NCBI RefSeq assembly: GCF_008016795.1
Contig: NZ_SDIK01000017.1
Location: 1-53,168, forward strand
Reading direction: 5' to 3'
Length of the DNA: 53,168 nt
Origin: Prevotella brunnea
Lineage (GTDB): Bacteria; Bacteroidota; Bacteroidia; Bacteroidales; Bacteroidaceae
Shown one piece after another: positions 25,584-34,300 of this stretch (the first letter of the stretch is position 1; each line of letters begins with the position of its first letter). The notes beneath the pieces are model-generated. The model did no database searches. It was not told the origin of the DNA and saw nothing but the letters and a program-made list of their open reading frames with translations. Made by a program: the position numbers and the translations under genes.

Positions 25584-25970
25584 TCAACAAAGCAAACGCC
25601 TTAAACGGAAAACAAAATATTCCGCCGAAGGCATCAACATTATCGCACTTGTAGGAGTTGACTGCAATCCGGGATAATGATTATGGAACGCATTTTTAAA
25701 GGTGAATGACTGAAAATGGCGACTTGTCTGTTCGCCAGATGCCAACGGGTGGATGGAAACGATCCGCTCCGGGCGTGAATTACAAATGCGGAGAAGCTGC
25801 GAAGAGTCTGTGAATGTGGCTTGATGTGTGTCGTGGCTCTGACTGAACGAAAGCCAACGGGCTGTCAAATCACGATCCTCACCGTTGGCTGTCGAGGCAT
25901 CCGCCTGCTGAATGGCAGTAAATGCCATCAGCAAAAAGAAGAGAACTATATATGCCCAACGATGCTTCAT
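25584..25970 (-). CDS. Unknown exported 128-residue protein
   Basis: Starts with a clear signal peptide (MKHRWAYIVLFFLLMAF, with likely cleavage after QADA). The mature part is polar, His- and Ser-rich, and includes LRICNSRPERIVSIHP and a basic end (FVFRLRRLL). The N-terminus, a promoter element and moderate length support a real gene, but no family was recognised. The protein should be periplasmic or surface-exposed. It lies 81 bases upstream of another unknown gene on the same strand. Confidence 0.6.
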   Translation of the reverse strand: MKHRWAYIVLFFLLMAFTAIQQADASTANGEDRDLTARWLSFSQSHDTHQATFTDSSQLLRICNSRPERIVSIHPLASGEQTSRHFQSFTFKNAFHNHYPGLQSTPTSAIMLMPSAEYFVFRLRRLLC

Positions 25971-25988
25971 CTTTCATTTTTAATGCTG

Positions 25989-26018
25989 CAAAGATAAATT
26001 AAATTATTGACAGACAAG
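25989..26018 (-). promoter_or_regulatory. Promoter of the exported 128-residue protein gene
   Basis: TATCTTTG on the minus strand (25989-25996), with CTTG about 18 bases upstream. The -7 element ends 18 bases before the ATG. Confidence 0.55.
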
Positions 26019-26126
26019 AAAAAACAGACTTATTTTACTGCTGTTGGTTGAAAACTTTGTACTTTTGTTAAGCAAATTAAAAATCACTATTTATTCAGAC
26101 AACTGACCGCATCGTGTTACCGGAAC

Positions 26127-26579
26127 TTATCGTTTGCTTTTGAAGAACTGCTGTAAAAGATTCCTGCACTCTTCGGCTAAGACACCTGACGTAACGGTTG
26201 CCTTCGGATGAAGTGCATGAGGAGCATAGTCGAGGTATCCCCTCTTCTCATCTTTGCAACCATAGACGATTCGCTTCACTTGTGCCCACCCAAGAGCACC
26301 CGCACACATGACACAGGGTTCCAATGTTACATAGAGCGTGCAGTCCTGAAGGTACTTTCCGCCCAATTCGTTGGCGGCAATGGTGATGGCTTGCATCTCC
26401 GCATGTGCCGTTACGTCGTTCAACGTTTCCGTAAGATTGTGTGCACGTGCTATAATGCGTTCTCGGCAAACGATAATCGCGCCTACGGGAATCTCTCCTT
26501 CTCTATAAGCTTTCTGAGCTTCGGCTAAAGCCAACCTCATGAAAAACTCATCTTTCTTTAATTGCTCCTCTATGCTCAT
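26127..26579 (-). CDS. tadA: tRNA-specific adenosine deaminase
   Basis: Deaminates adenosine-34 of tRNA-Arg(ACG) to inosine, which widens decoding; 150 residues. The zinc deaminase motif is complete: His59 and Glu61 in AHAEMQAI, and Cys89 and Cys92 in LEPCVMCAGAL. The start ATG at 26579 lies only 4 bases after a TAATTTTG promoter element, so the transcript may be leaderless. It is divergent from yraN. Confidence 0.95.
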   Translation of the reverse strand: MSIEEQLKKDEFFMRLALAEAQKAYREGEIPVGAIIVCRERIIARAHNLTETLNDVTAHAEMQAITIAANELGGKYLQDCTLYVTLEPCVMCAGALGWAQVKRIVYGCKDEKRGYLDYAPHALHPKATVTSGVLAEECRNLLQQFFKSKR

Positions 26580-26583
26580 ATTG

Positions 26584-26591
26584 CAAAATTA
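26584..26591 (-). promoter_or_regulatory. -7 element directly before tadA (leaderless start)
   Basis: TAATTTTG on the minus strand is followed by CAAT and then the ATG. This is the same spacing as before mtnN (TACCTTTG, CATC, ATG). No good -33 is visible. Confidence 0.5.
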
Positions 26592-26601
26592 CGTAATTTA
26601 T

Positions 26602-26632
26602 TTTGTATTTCAGAAAGAAAATCCTAACTTTG
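26602..26632 (+). promoter_or_regulatory. Promoter of yraN
   Basis: TTTG (26602-26605), a 19-base spacer and TAACTTTG (26625-26632): a perfect consensus match. It begins 10 bases from the tadA -7 element on the other strand. Confidence 0.8.
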
Positions 26633-26697
26633 TATGTGCAATTAAATGCCGGATGGCAAATAAAAAAGCCTTGAGAAATCCGATACGATAAGACAAA

Positions 26698-27063
26698 ATG
26701 GCACTACATAACGATTTGGGGACATGGGGTGAGGAAATAGCCTGTGAATATCTCCGCCACGGTGGATTTAGAATACTTGATCGCGATTGGAAATATGGTC
26801 ATCGTGATTTGGATATTGTGGCAATTGAGAACGACGTGTTGGTAATCATTGAGGTGAAAACTCGCAGAAATGAACGATACGCTGACGCGGATGAGGCTGT
26901 GAACGCCACGAAAATCAGATCGTTGTCGATTGCTGCCAATGCTTATATCAAGAACCATTGCATGGATAATGAAGTGCGATTTGATATTATCACCATTGTG
27001 GGAACTCCCGATACGCGGCACACGCTGCGGCATGTGCGAGATGCTTTTCTGCCTTTTATCTGA
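26698..27063 (+). CDS. YraN/UPF0102 family nuclease-like protein
   Basis: 121-residue protein of the UPF0102 family, with a restriction-endonuclease-like fold and no established role. The hallmark residues are present: GEEIACEYL, then DLDIVA and VIIEVKTRR, corresponding to the E-x(n)-D-ExK nuclease site. The ATG at 26698 fits the family N-terminus. It has its own strong promoter and is followed by birA 57 bases later on the same strand. Confidence 0.9.
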   Translation: MALHNDLGTWGEEIACEYLRHGGFRILDRDWKYGHRDLDIVAIENDVLVIIEVKTRRNERYADADEAVNATKIRSLSIAANAYIKNHCMDNEVRFDIITIVGTPDTRHTLRHVRDAFLPFI

Positions 27064-27120
27064 TTGACTCAGACCAATAACATTCAAAGGCTTTCGACAT
27101 AAAGTAAGGAAATAAAGAAA

Positions 27121-27912
27121 ATGACTTTATACAAAAAGTTGCTCGATTTGTTTAAGAAACCAAAGCCGGAACGTTCTTCTGCCAAAATTATCCGTTTGGA
27201 CACTACGGAGAGCACCAATCGTTATCTTCGTGATTATGTTCCGGAAATGGGGGAGGAGATTACGGTAGTGGTGGCCGATTATCAAACCAACGGAAAAGGA
27301 CAAGGACGTAATTCGTGGGAAAGCGAGAAAGGAAAGAACCTTCTCTTTTCCATCTTGCTTCATCCCAAGGAAGTGCCGGTAGCAAAACAATTTCTCTTGT
27401 CGGAATATGGAGCACTGTCATTGAAAGAGGCATTATCCGGCTATATTGATGAAGGCATCTCTCTGAAATGGCCTAACGACATCTATTGGAATGACAAGAA
27501 GCTAAGTGGCACGCTCATTGAAACGAAGATAGGAGGGGGAAGAATCAAGGATTGTATCTTTGGCATTGGCTTGAATGTGAACCAAACGGAGTTCAGGAGC
27601 GACGCCCCCAATCCGGTATCAATGGCGCAGATTGTGGGTCGGGAGATAGACCGGGATGCGCTTTTGGATAAAATAGTCAGGGCTTTTGAACGTAATTACG
27701 AGCTGATTCGCAGTGGAAATTACATCGGTTTAACAGCCCAATATCATGAATCACTCTACCGTTCGAAAGGCTTTTTCCCTTACATCGACTCTGAGGGAGA
27801 ATTCGAAGGTAGCATAGTCGAGGTGGAGGATGATGGTCATTTGATTTTAAGAGATTCTTCCGGGAGAATAAGAAGTTATGAATTTAAAGAGATAAAGTAT
27901 GGCAAGATTTAA
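27121..27912 (+). CDS. birA: Biotin--[acetyl-CoA-carboxylase] ligase
   Basis: Activates biotin with ATP and attaches it to the biotin carboxyl carrier protein, in the cytosol. 263 residues. The biotinyl-AMP loop NGKGQGRNSW, the conserved SLKWPNDIYW and KKLSGTLIE, and the C-terminal SH3-like domain (about 215-263) are visible. It lacks the N-terminal DNA-binding domain of E. coli BirA, so it is not expected to be a repressor. It overlaps the following pyrH gene by 14 bases, which suggests translational coupling. Confidence 0.94.
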   Translation: MTLYKKLLDLFKKPKPERSSAKIIRLDTTESTNRYLRDYVPEMGEEITVVVADYQTNGKGQGRNSWESEKGKNLLFSILLHPKEVPVAKQFLLSEYGALSLKEALSGYIDEGISLKWPNDIYWNDKKLSGTLIETKIGGGRIKDCIFGIGLNVNQTEFRSDAPNPVSMAQIVGREIDRDALLDKIVRAFERNYELIRSGNYIGLTAQYHESLYRSKGFFPYIDSEGEFEGSIVEVEDDGHLILRDSSGRIRSYEFKEIKYGKI

Positions 27913-28609
27913 GAGAATCCTTCTAAAGCTTTCAGGTGAGAGCCTGATGGGAAAACAAGGATATGGCATTGATGCCAACCGTTTGGCAGAATATGCCGAA
28001 CAAATTAAGGAAGTGCACGAGATGGGTGTACAGATTGGCATTGTTATCGGCGGCGGTAATATTTTTAGAGGTTTAAGCGGTAGTCAAAAAGGCTTTGATA
28101 GAGTAAAAGGAGACCAAATGGGTATGTGCGCAACGGTTATCAACTCGTTGGCATTAAGTTCGGCTTTGGGAGCCATAGGAGTGAAGTCTAAGGTGATGAC
28201 AGCCATCCGAATGGAACCCATCGGGGAATTTTATAATAAGTGGAAAGCCATCGAAGCCATGGAAGCCGGTTACATTTGTATCTTTTCGGGGGGAACCGGA
28301 AATCCATATTTTACTACCGATACCGGCTCCAGTCTTCGCGGAATAGAAATTGAAGCGGATGTGATGCTGAAGGGAACGCGCGTGGATGGCATTTATACGG
28401 CTGACCCGGAGAAAGACTCTACGGCAAAAAAGTTTACGGAGATAACCTATGATGAAATCTACAATAAAGGCTTGAAAGTGATGGATCTCACTGCTACCAC
28501 AATGTGTAAGGAGAACCATTTGCCCATCTATGTTTTTAACATGGATGTATTGGGTAATCTGAAGAAAGTGATAGAGGGCGTTGAAATAGGGACATTGGTG
28601 CATAATTAA
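27899..28609 (+). CDS. pyrH: UMP kinase
   Basis: Phosphorylates UMP to UDP in pyrimidine nucleotide synthesis; 236 residues of the amino-acid-kinase fold. The sequence begins RILLKLSGESLMG with the phosphate-binding Lys and Gly. It carries IVIGGGNIFRG, FSGGTGNPYFTTDT and KGTRVDGIYTADP typical of bacterial PyrH. The start lies within the end of birA (14-base overlap). Downstream is an unusual 887-base gap; frr, a common neighbour of pyrH, is not there. Confidence 0.96.
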   Translation: MARFKRILLKLSGESLMGKQGYGIDANRLAEYAEQIKEVHEMGVQIGIVIGGGNIFRGLSGSQKGFDRVKGDQMGMCATVINSLALSSALGAIGVKSKVMTAIRMEPIGEFYNKWKAIEAMEAGYICIFSGGTGNPYFTTDTGSSLRGIEIEADVMLKGTRVDGIYTADPEKDSTAKKFTEITYDEIYNKGLKVMDLTATTMCKENHLPIYVFNMDVLGNLKKVIEGVEIGTLVHN

Positions 28610-28733
28610 TTCCATTGCCCTTATCAATTGTTTTCTTTCTTTTTATACTAATTGCTGCGATGGTGATATTCAATGCAATTAATAGCAGGAAGAAACGTTC
28701 AGAAACTAACATGGTAATTGCTTTATCCCAAAC

Positions 28734-28774
28734 CGGTCATTAGAAACTATTTTAGTTCTTGTTTCTAATGACCG
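28734..28774. other. Perfect 14-bp hairpin without U-tract
   Basis: CGGTCATTAGAAAC (28734-28747) pairs with GTTTCTAATGACCG (28761-28774) across a 13-base loop. There is no T run on either side, so it is not a typical intrinsic terminator. It lies 125 bases after pyrH. Confidence 0.7.
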
Positions 28775-28913
28775 TCATTGGAAACATTCAATTGTAGATG
28801 TTTGTCATTCAGTAACTTACCAACTAAAAGCCATACGCCGTGAATTCATGTCAATACCTGCCTGTTCGGGAAAGGCAAAAGGCAAGCATATTCTTTATTT
28901 TGTCAAGTCATTG

Positions 28914-29290
28914 AAAACGCGAAAATCCTTTCCGGCTATACGAGAAAAGTTCGACAGTGTCCTAAATTTTCTTCATTCATCTATCGAAAGCTTATCTTTT
29001 GCTTTTCAAAAGATAAGCTTTTGCACTGCAAAAGGTCATGGATTGGAGTGCAAAAGCTAAGCTTTTAAATCACAATTAATATCATTCTGATTATCAATGG
29101 ATTACGAAGTGCGTCTCGGGTGCTGTTTTTGTAATATAATTTCATGTTGATGGTCGGGTCGAATGTGCGCTATCAAGCCGTCTGCCTGCCATCACCTGAA
29201 TACGGATTGAAGGCATAAGCGGATATGTGTTATTCAACATTGGAGCAAAACACGTCAAGTTGTATGATTTGATGTAACCTTGCGCAGAGA
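28914..29290 (+). repeat. Dispersed element copy C
   Basis: Shares GAAAACGCGAAAATCC and the CTTTCCGGC stretch with copy A, CAGTGTCCTAAATTTTCTTC with copy B, then array 4, AATTAATATCATTCTGATTA, GTTTTTGTAATATAATTTC (29125-29143) and TCGAATGTGCGCTATCAAG. Read on the minus strand, a frame with the tail IRIQ....RRL, a one-base insertion, then IAHIRPDHQHEIILQKQ ends at a TAA at 29102-29104, exactly 35 bases from the array. Boundaries are approximate; no second terminal repeat was found. Confidence 0.7.
28986..29066. repeat. AAAAGCT palindrome array 4 (four units, 22-bp pitch)
   Basis: Units at 28986-29000 (GAAAGCTTATCTTTT), 29008-29022 (AAAAGATAAGCTTTT), 29030-29044 (degenerate AAAAGGTCATGGATT) and 29052-29066 (AAAAGCTAAGCTTTT), all exactly 22 bases apart. 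The spacers GCACTGC and GGAGTGC closely match those of array 3. Confidence 0.92.
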
Positions 29291-29426
29291 CTCAAAAAGT
29301 CATTCAGCGCACCACTGGAAAACGATAAAGAATTGCTCACTGCCATACAACACCGAGAAATCCTAATGACCGATTTGGACTTATGGCAATACACAATGCA
29401 ATAATGCATAGGGGGAAATGAAAAAA

Positions 29427-29474
29427 GTCGGTCGCTGATTTCAAAAACCAATGTCTTGAAAGTCAATGACCGAC
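29427..29474 (-). terminator. Terminator of the psd-pssA-DUF4834 operon
   Basis: GTCGGTC (29427-29433) pairs with GACCGAC (29468-29474). On the minus strand the stem is followed by six T (complement of 29421-29426). It is located 22 bases beyond the last gene of the operon. The loop is long (34 bases). Confidence 0.65.
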
Positions 29475-29496
29475 CTTTTCTTGTTTTATTAATATT

Positions 29497-29766
29497 CTAA
29501 TTGTCTTTTTCTGTTCCTTTTTTGTCCGAAATGGTGAAATCAACGTATTCGCCTTCATCATCCCCAATAACCTGTTTCTTTCGCTGTTCGCTCGAACGTC
29601 TGTCTATAATCGTGTTTTTTGTCGTGTGATGGTTATCTGTCCAATCTTCCGGTTTGAATCTTTGCACCTTTCTTCGAATTTGCTTGTAAAAGGCATAGGC
29701 TATCCATACGATGGCTATAAAAAATACACCGAATATGAATAATATGAATTTGAAAAGTGCTATCAT
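29497..29766 (-). CDS. DUF4834 family small membrane protein
   Basis: 89-residue protein with one N-terminal TM segment (ALFKFILFIFGVFFIAIVWIAYAFY, about residues 3-27). A basic juxtamembrane stretch and a polar tail ending in many acidic and Lys residues follow. It resembles the Bacteroidetes DUF4834 family; function is unknown. The ATG at 29766 was chosen because the longer frame uses TTG. It lies 39 bases downstream of pssA and ends the phospholipid operon, which suggests a membrane-related role. Confidence 0.75.
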   Translation of the reverse strand: MIALFKFILFIFGVFFIAIVWIAYAFYKQIRRKVQRFKPEDWTDNHHTTKNTIIDRRSSEQRKKQVIGDDEGEYVDFTISDKKGTEKDN

Positions 29767-29805
29767 AGTCAAGAAAATACCAATAGGCTCAAAATTTTGT
29801 TTCCG

Positions 29806-30501
29806 CTACTTCTGAATGAATATGGAAAGAGCCACGTACCATGCGATGATAATGGCAAACGATACTATTCCAAAGATTAAAATCAACGGGATGCAGGTGA
29901 GCAGGAAGATGTATTTCACTTCATTTCCTTTCCAGTTCCATTGCTTAAACTTCAAGGCGAACATGGGAATTTCGCATGTCATCAACCGAGAACAGATTGC
30001 TATTCCCATAAGCACCAAGAAAGGCATCCATGAATAGCTTTCCATCCATTCTCCAACGCCTACAATCAGAGAACCCCAAAATAAGGCGTTGGCAGGTGTG
30101 GGTAAACCTATGAAGCCTAAGGCCTGGCGTTCGTCAAGATTGAATTTGGCAAGTCGAAGGGCGGAAAATGCTGTCATGATATACGCCACGAAAGGCAATA
30201 CAAAGCGAAAGCGTTCCAAAATGTCGGGATACTCCATGATTTGGAGTTCATAGAAAACCATGGTGGCAGGTGCTACTCCGAACGTAACGATGTCTGCCAA
30301 TGAATCCAGCTCCTTTCCAATGGGTGAACTCACGTGCAATAATCGTGCGCTCATGCCATCGAAGAAGTCAAATACAGCTCCCATGATTATCCATACGAAT
30401 GCCATCCGTATGTTTCCGCCGAATGCGAAAGCGGTGGCAATACATCCGGAGATGAGATTGCAACAAGTGATACTATTTGGAATATGTTTCTTCAATGCCA
30501 T
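29806..30501 (-). CDS. pssA: CDP-diacylglycerol--serine O-phosphatidyltransferase
   Basis: Makes phosphatidylserine from CDP-diacylglycerol and serine in the inner membrane; 231 residues with several TM helices. The CDP-alcohol phosphotransferase motif is complete: Asp48-Gly49 and Ala52-Arg53 (DGMSAR), then Gly62, Asp66 and Asp70 (GKELDSLAD). It lies 15 bases downstream of psd, the next enzyme of the pathway, so the two-step synthesis of phosphatidylethanolamine is encoded by one operon. Confidence 0.95.
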   Translation of the reverse strand: MALKKHIPNSITCCNLISGCIATAFAFGGNIRMAFVWIIMGAVFDFFDGMSARLLHVSSPIGKELDSLADIVTFGVAPATMVFYELQIMEYPDILERFRFVLPFVAYIMTAFSALRLAKFNLDERQALGFIGLPTPANALFWGSLIVGVGEWMESYSWMPFLVLMGIAICSRLMTCEIPMFALKFKQWNWKGNEVKYIFLLTCIPLILIFGIVSFAIIIAWYVALSIFIQK

Positions 30502-30516
30502 TTTGTTTTGTCTTTT

Positions 30517-31209
30517 CTATGGTAGCTTTGCCAGAACTGTCAGGTTGCCGGTTATGGATTGCCCCATCTTTACGCAAACCTCTGAGCCAATGGGAAGAAA
30601 AACATCAACGCGACTTCCCAATTTGATAAAACCAAGATGCTCGTCAATGTAGCAATCTTCTCCTTCTTTTGCGTAAGTAACAATTCTGCGTGCAACGGCA
30701 CCGGCTATTTGCCGGCAAAGCACTTCGTGTCCATCGGGAGTTTTCAGCATAATGTCAGCGTGTTCGTTTTCCTCACTTGCTTTCGGAAGCCATGCTTTGT
30801 GAAAGTTTCCATTGAAATGCTTGACGAATTTTACTACTCCATCTACGGGAAACCAATTGGCATGTACATTCCATAGACTCATAAAAATAGAAATCATCAA
30901 TCTTTTCTCGTGAAAGTATTTGTTTTCTTCCACCTCTTCTATTACCACGATATGACCGTCTGCAGGCGCGACGACAACTTTGTCGGTGTCCTCATTTGGA
31001 AAATACCTGATGGGGCATCGATAGAAATTTAAGACAACGCAATATATGGTAACAAATACGACGCTGAATATCCAAAATGGGATTTTCGAATCAACACCAA
31101 ACCACAAAAGTAGAGCAACAAGCACTACACCTATTCCTCCGTATAAAATTTGATCTGTTCCCTCGTGGTGTATTCTTACTTTTTTGAGTTTCCTCTTTAT
31201 TTTTCCCAT
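30517..31209 (-). CDS. psd: Phosphatidylserine decarboxylase proenzyme
   Basis: Converts phosphatidylserine to phosphatidylethanolamine. 230 residues, the short form with two TM helices (about 20-60). The self-cleavage site that makes the pyruvoyl cofactor is Gly198-Ser199 in IKLGSRVD. Also present are [13 protein letters not shown] and [14 protein letters not shown]. The ATG at 31209 lies 27 bases after a perfect TAACTTTG promoter element; the longer frame would include the promoter. First gene of the psd-pssA-DUF4834 operon, divergent from dnaE. Confidence 0.95.
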   Translation of the reverse strand: MGKIKRKLKKVRIHHEGTDQILYGGIGVVLVALLLWFGVDSKIPFWIFSVVFVTIYCVVLNFYRCPIRYFPNEDTDKVVVAPADGHIVVIEEVEENKYFHEKRLMISIFMSLWNVHANWFPVDGVVKFVKHFNGNFHKAWLPKASEENEHADIMLKTPDGHEVLCRQIAGAVARRIVTYAKEGEDCYIDEHLGFIKLGSRVDVFLPIGSEVCVKMGQSITGNLTVLAKLP

Positions 31210-31236
31210 GGTTGAGATTCGTATTTTTTCTGCTTG

Positions 31237-31268
31237 CAAAGTTAATTCTTTTTTGTTGCTCCTACAAA
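31237..31268 (-). promoter_or_regulatory. Promoter of the psd operon
   Basis: On the minus strand TTTG (31265-31268), a 20-base spacer and TAACTTTG (31237-31244): full consensus. It is back to back with the dnaE promoter, with the two -33 elements 16 bases apart. Confidence 0.8.
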
Positions 31269-31284
31269 TTTTTAGCTTCATTCT

Positions 31285-31316
31285 TTTGGTTATGTCAGCT
31301 TTTCATCGTAACTTTG
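31285..31316 (+). promoter_or_regulatory. Promoter of dnaE
   Basis: TTTG (31285-31288), a 20-base spacer and TAACTTTG (31309-31316): full consensus, 26 bases before the dnaE ATG. This also decides the dnaE start at 31343, because upstream in-frame starts lie before the promoter. Confidence 0.85.
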
Positions 31317-31342
31317 AAACTCAAAATCCGCAATGCGTAAAA

Positions 31343-34300
31343 ATGGAAAATTACATACACTTACACGTTCATACCCACTATTCAATACTTGATGGACAGT
31401 CGAAAGTTCCCTATTTGGTTGATAAAGCAGTAAAAGACGGGATGAAAGGAATGGCGATCACCGATCATGGTGCCATGTTCGGTATCAAGGAGTTTTCCGA
31501 TTATTGCATTCAGATTAACAAGGAACGAAAGAAAAAGGGAGAAGAGCCTTTCAAACCCATTTTCGGTTGCGAGATGTATGTCGCAAGAAGGCGGAAAGAG
31601 GATAAAGTAAAGGAGATGCACGACAACTCCGGTTATCATCTCGTTGTTTTGGCAAAAAATTACACCGGCTACAAAAACCTTATCAAGTTGGTGTCGCGCT
31701 CGTGGGTGGACGGATATTATTACCGACCGAGAACCGATCGTTCCGACCTTGAGAAATATCATGAGGGGCTGATTGTCTGTACCGCTTGCATTGCGGGAGA
31801 AGTGCCTAACAAAATAATCCATGATGATATGGCGGGAGCTCGCGAGGCATGTGAGTGGTATCACCGAGTTTTTGGGGATGATTTCTATCTCGAATTACAG
31901 CGACACGAGGTGAAAGACCCGAATTTAATTGCCAATCGTGAGGCATTCCCGCTTCAGCAAAAAGCAAATCGCGTGCTTTTGCAGTTTGCCGAGGAATATG
32001 GTATAAAGTATGTTTGCACCAACGATTGCCATTTTGAGGATAAGGAAACCGCAGAGGCTCACGATCATTTGCTTTGTTTGTCAACGCAGGAAGACTTGAA
32101 CGACCCCAAACGTATGCGTTATTCCAAACAGGAATGGTTCAAGACTCAAGCGGAAATGAATGAAGTGTTTGACGACCTTCCGCAGGCATTGGCAAATACC
32201 ATGGAAATTCTGAATAAGGTAGAGATTTATAATATTGATAGTGGACCTATCATGCCTTTCTTTCCCATTCCCGAAGATTTCGGAACGGAAGCGGAATGGG
32301 AGAAGAAATTTTCCAAAGCAGACCTCTATCGCGAGTTTACCACAGATGAAAATGGCGAAAACCCTCTCTCCGCCGAGCAAGGGAAAGCCGTTATCGAGCG
32401 GTTGGGAGGCTACGAGAAGATTTACCGTATAAAGTTTGAGGCGGATTATCTGGCAAAACTTGCTTACGATGGCGCGAAACGAGTTTATGGAGACCCCATA
32501 CCCGAAGATGTGCAGACGCATATCCGTTTTGAATTGCACGTCATGAAGACTATGGGCTTTCCCGGTTATTTTCTCATCGTTCAGGACTTTATCAACGCTG
32601 CTCGAACCAAACTCGGCGTAATGGTGGGTCCGGGACGTGGCTCGGCTGCAGGATCGGTAGTCGCTTATTGTTTGGGTATCACTAAGATAGACCCTTTAAA
32701 ATACGACTTGCTGTTCGAACGCTTCCTTAATCCCGACCGTGTGAACCTTCCTGATATAGATACTGACTTCGATGATGACGGACGTGGCAAGGTGTTGCAA
32801 TGGGTAATGGATAAGTATGGCGCGGAAAACTGTGCGCACATCATTACTTACTCCACCATGGCGACGAAGAATTCCATCAAGGATGTGGCGCGTGTGGAAG
32901 GCTTACCTTTGGAAGTGTCGAACAATCTCTGCAAGGCTATTCCCGACCGTTTGCCGGATAACTTGAAAATGAACCTGAAAAATTCTATCAAGTGTACGCC
33001 ACGGTTGCAAGAAGCCGAGATAAGCGAGGATGTGCGGGAACGTAACACCATAAAATATGCCAAGATGCTGGAGGGAACCATTCGCGGAACGGGAATTCAT
33101 GCCTGCGGATTTATTATCTGTCGCAATCCTATCAGCGACTGGGTGCCTGTGTCCACAGCTACCGATCCTGACTTTCCTGACCAGAAAGTGCCTGTAACCC
33201 AATACGATGGGCACGTTATTGAAAGTACCGGACTTATCAAAATGGACTTTTTGGGCTTAAAAACACTATCGGAAATCAAGGAAGCCTGCAAGGTTATTAA
33301 GCAGACAACGGGAGATGTTGTTGATATTGACAATATTCCCATTGATGATGATCTTACCTATCAGCTCTATCAACGGGGGCAAACTATCGGCACTTTTCAG
33401 TTTGAATCGGCAGGTATGCAGAAATATTTGCGCGAGTTACATCCCACCGTTTTCGAGGATTTAATTGCCATGAACGCACTTTATCGCCCCGGACCGATGG
33501 ATTACATACCCGATTTCATCAAGCGAAAAAATGATCCTTCTTTGGTGAAATATGATATTCCCTGCATGGAGAAATATCTCAAGGATACTTACGGAATCAC
33601 GGTCTATCAGGAACAGGTGATGCTCCTCAGCCGACAGTTGGCAAATTTTACGCGTGGAGAAAGCGATGCCTTGCGTAAAGCAATGGGAAAGAAGAAAAAA
33701 GCCATTGTTGATGCCATGAAACCGAAGTTCATCGAGCAAGGTACCAAGAACGGACACGACCCTCAAATACTTGAGAAAATATGGACCGACTGGGAAAAAT
33801 TTGCCAGTTATGCTTTTAATAAGTCGCACGCCACTTGTTATTCATGGGTGGCTTATCAAACAGCCTACCTGAAGGCGCATTATCCCGCTGAATTTATGGC
33901 GGCTCTGATGACGCGCCGTTTTAGTCAGATTACGGAAATAACGAAGCTCATGGAGGAGTGTAAGGCTTTGAAAATAGCGACACTCGGACCCGATGTGAAC
34001 GAGAGTAGGATGGAATTTGGCGTGAATGGGAAAGGGGAGATACGTTTCGGACTTTCCGCAATTAAGGGGATGGGAACCGGTGCGGCACAAGCCATCGTAA
34101 GAGAGCGTGAGGCAAACGGTCCCTACAAAGACATTTTCGATTTCGCGGAACGTGTGGATTTGTGCAATGTCAATAGAAAGGCTTATGAAAGTTTGGCCTA
34201 TAGTGGTGCCTTCGATAGTTTTGGATTGCAGCGTGAGCAGTTTTTCGGCGTGAATGCCAAAGGCGTGCTGTTCCTTGATACACTTGTCAGATACGCGCAA

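Larger units (their letters stand above)
28610..29496. other. 887-base gap with hairpin, dispersed element copy C and a terminator
   Basis: Convergent region between pyrH and the DUF4834 gene. Contents: a 14-bp hairpin (28734-28774), element copy C (28914-29290) with array 4, a decayed plus-strand frame around 29276-29402, and a terminator (29427-29474). Between 28775 and 28913 nothing was recognised. Confidence 0.7.

Noticed and set aside
29230..29466. 78-codon minus-strand frame near copy C
   Set aside because: It starts with a rare codon, covers the terminator and the repeat element, and has no recognisable features.
31184..31342. Longer N-terminus for DnaE
   Set aside because: Upstream in-frame starts lie before or within the consensus promoter, and the PHP domain begins right after the ATG at 31343.
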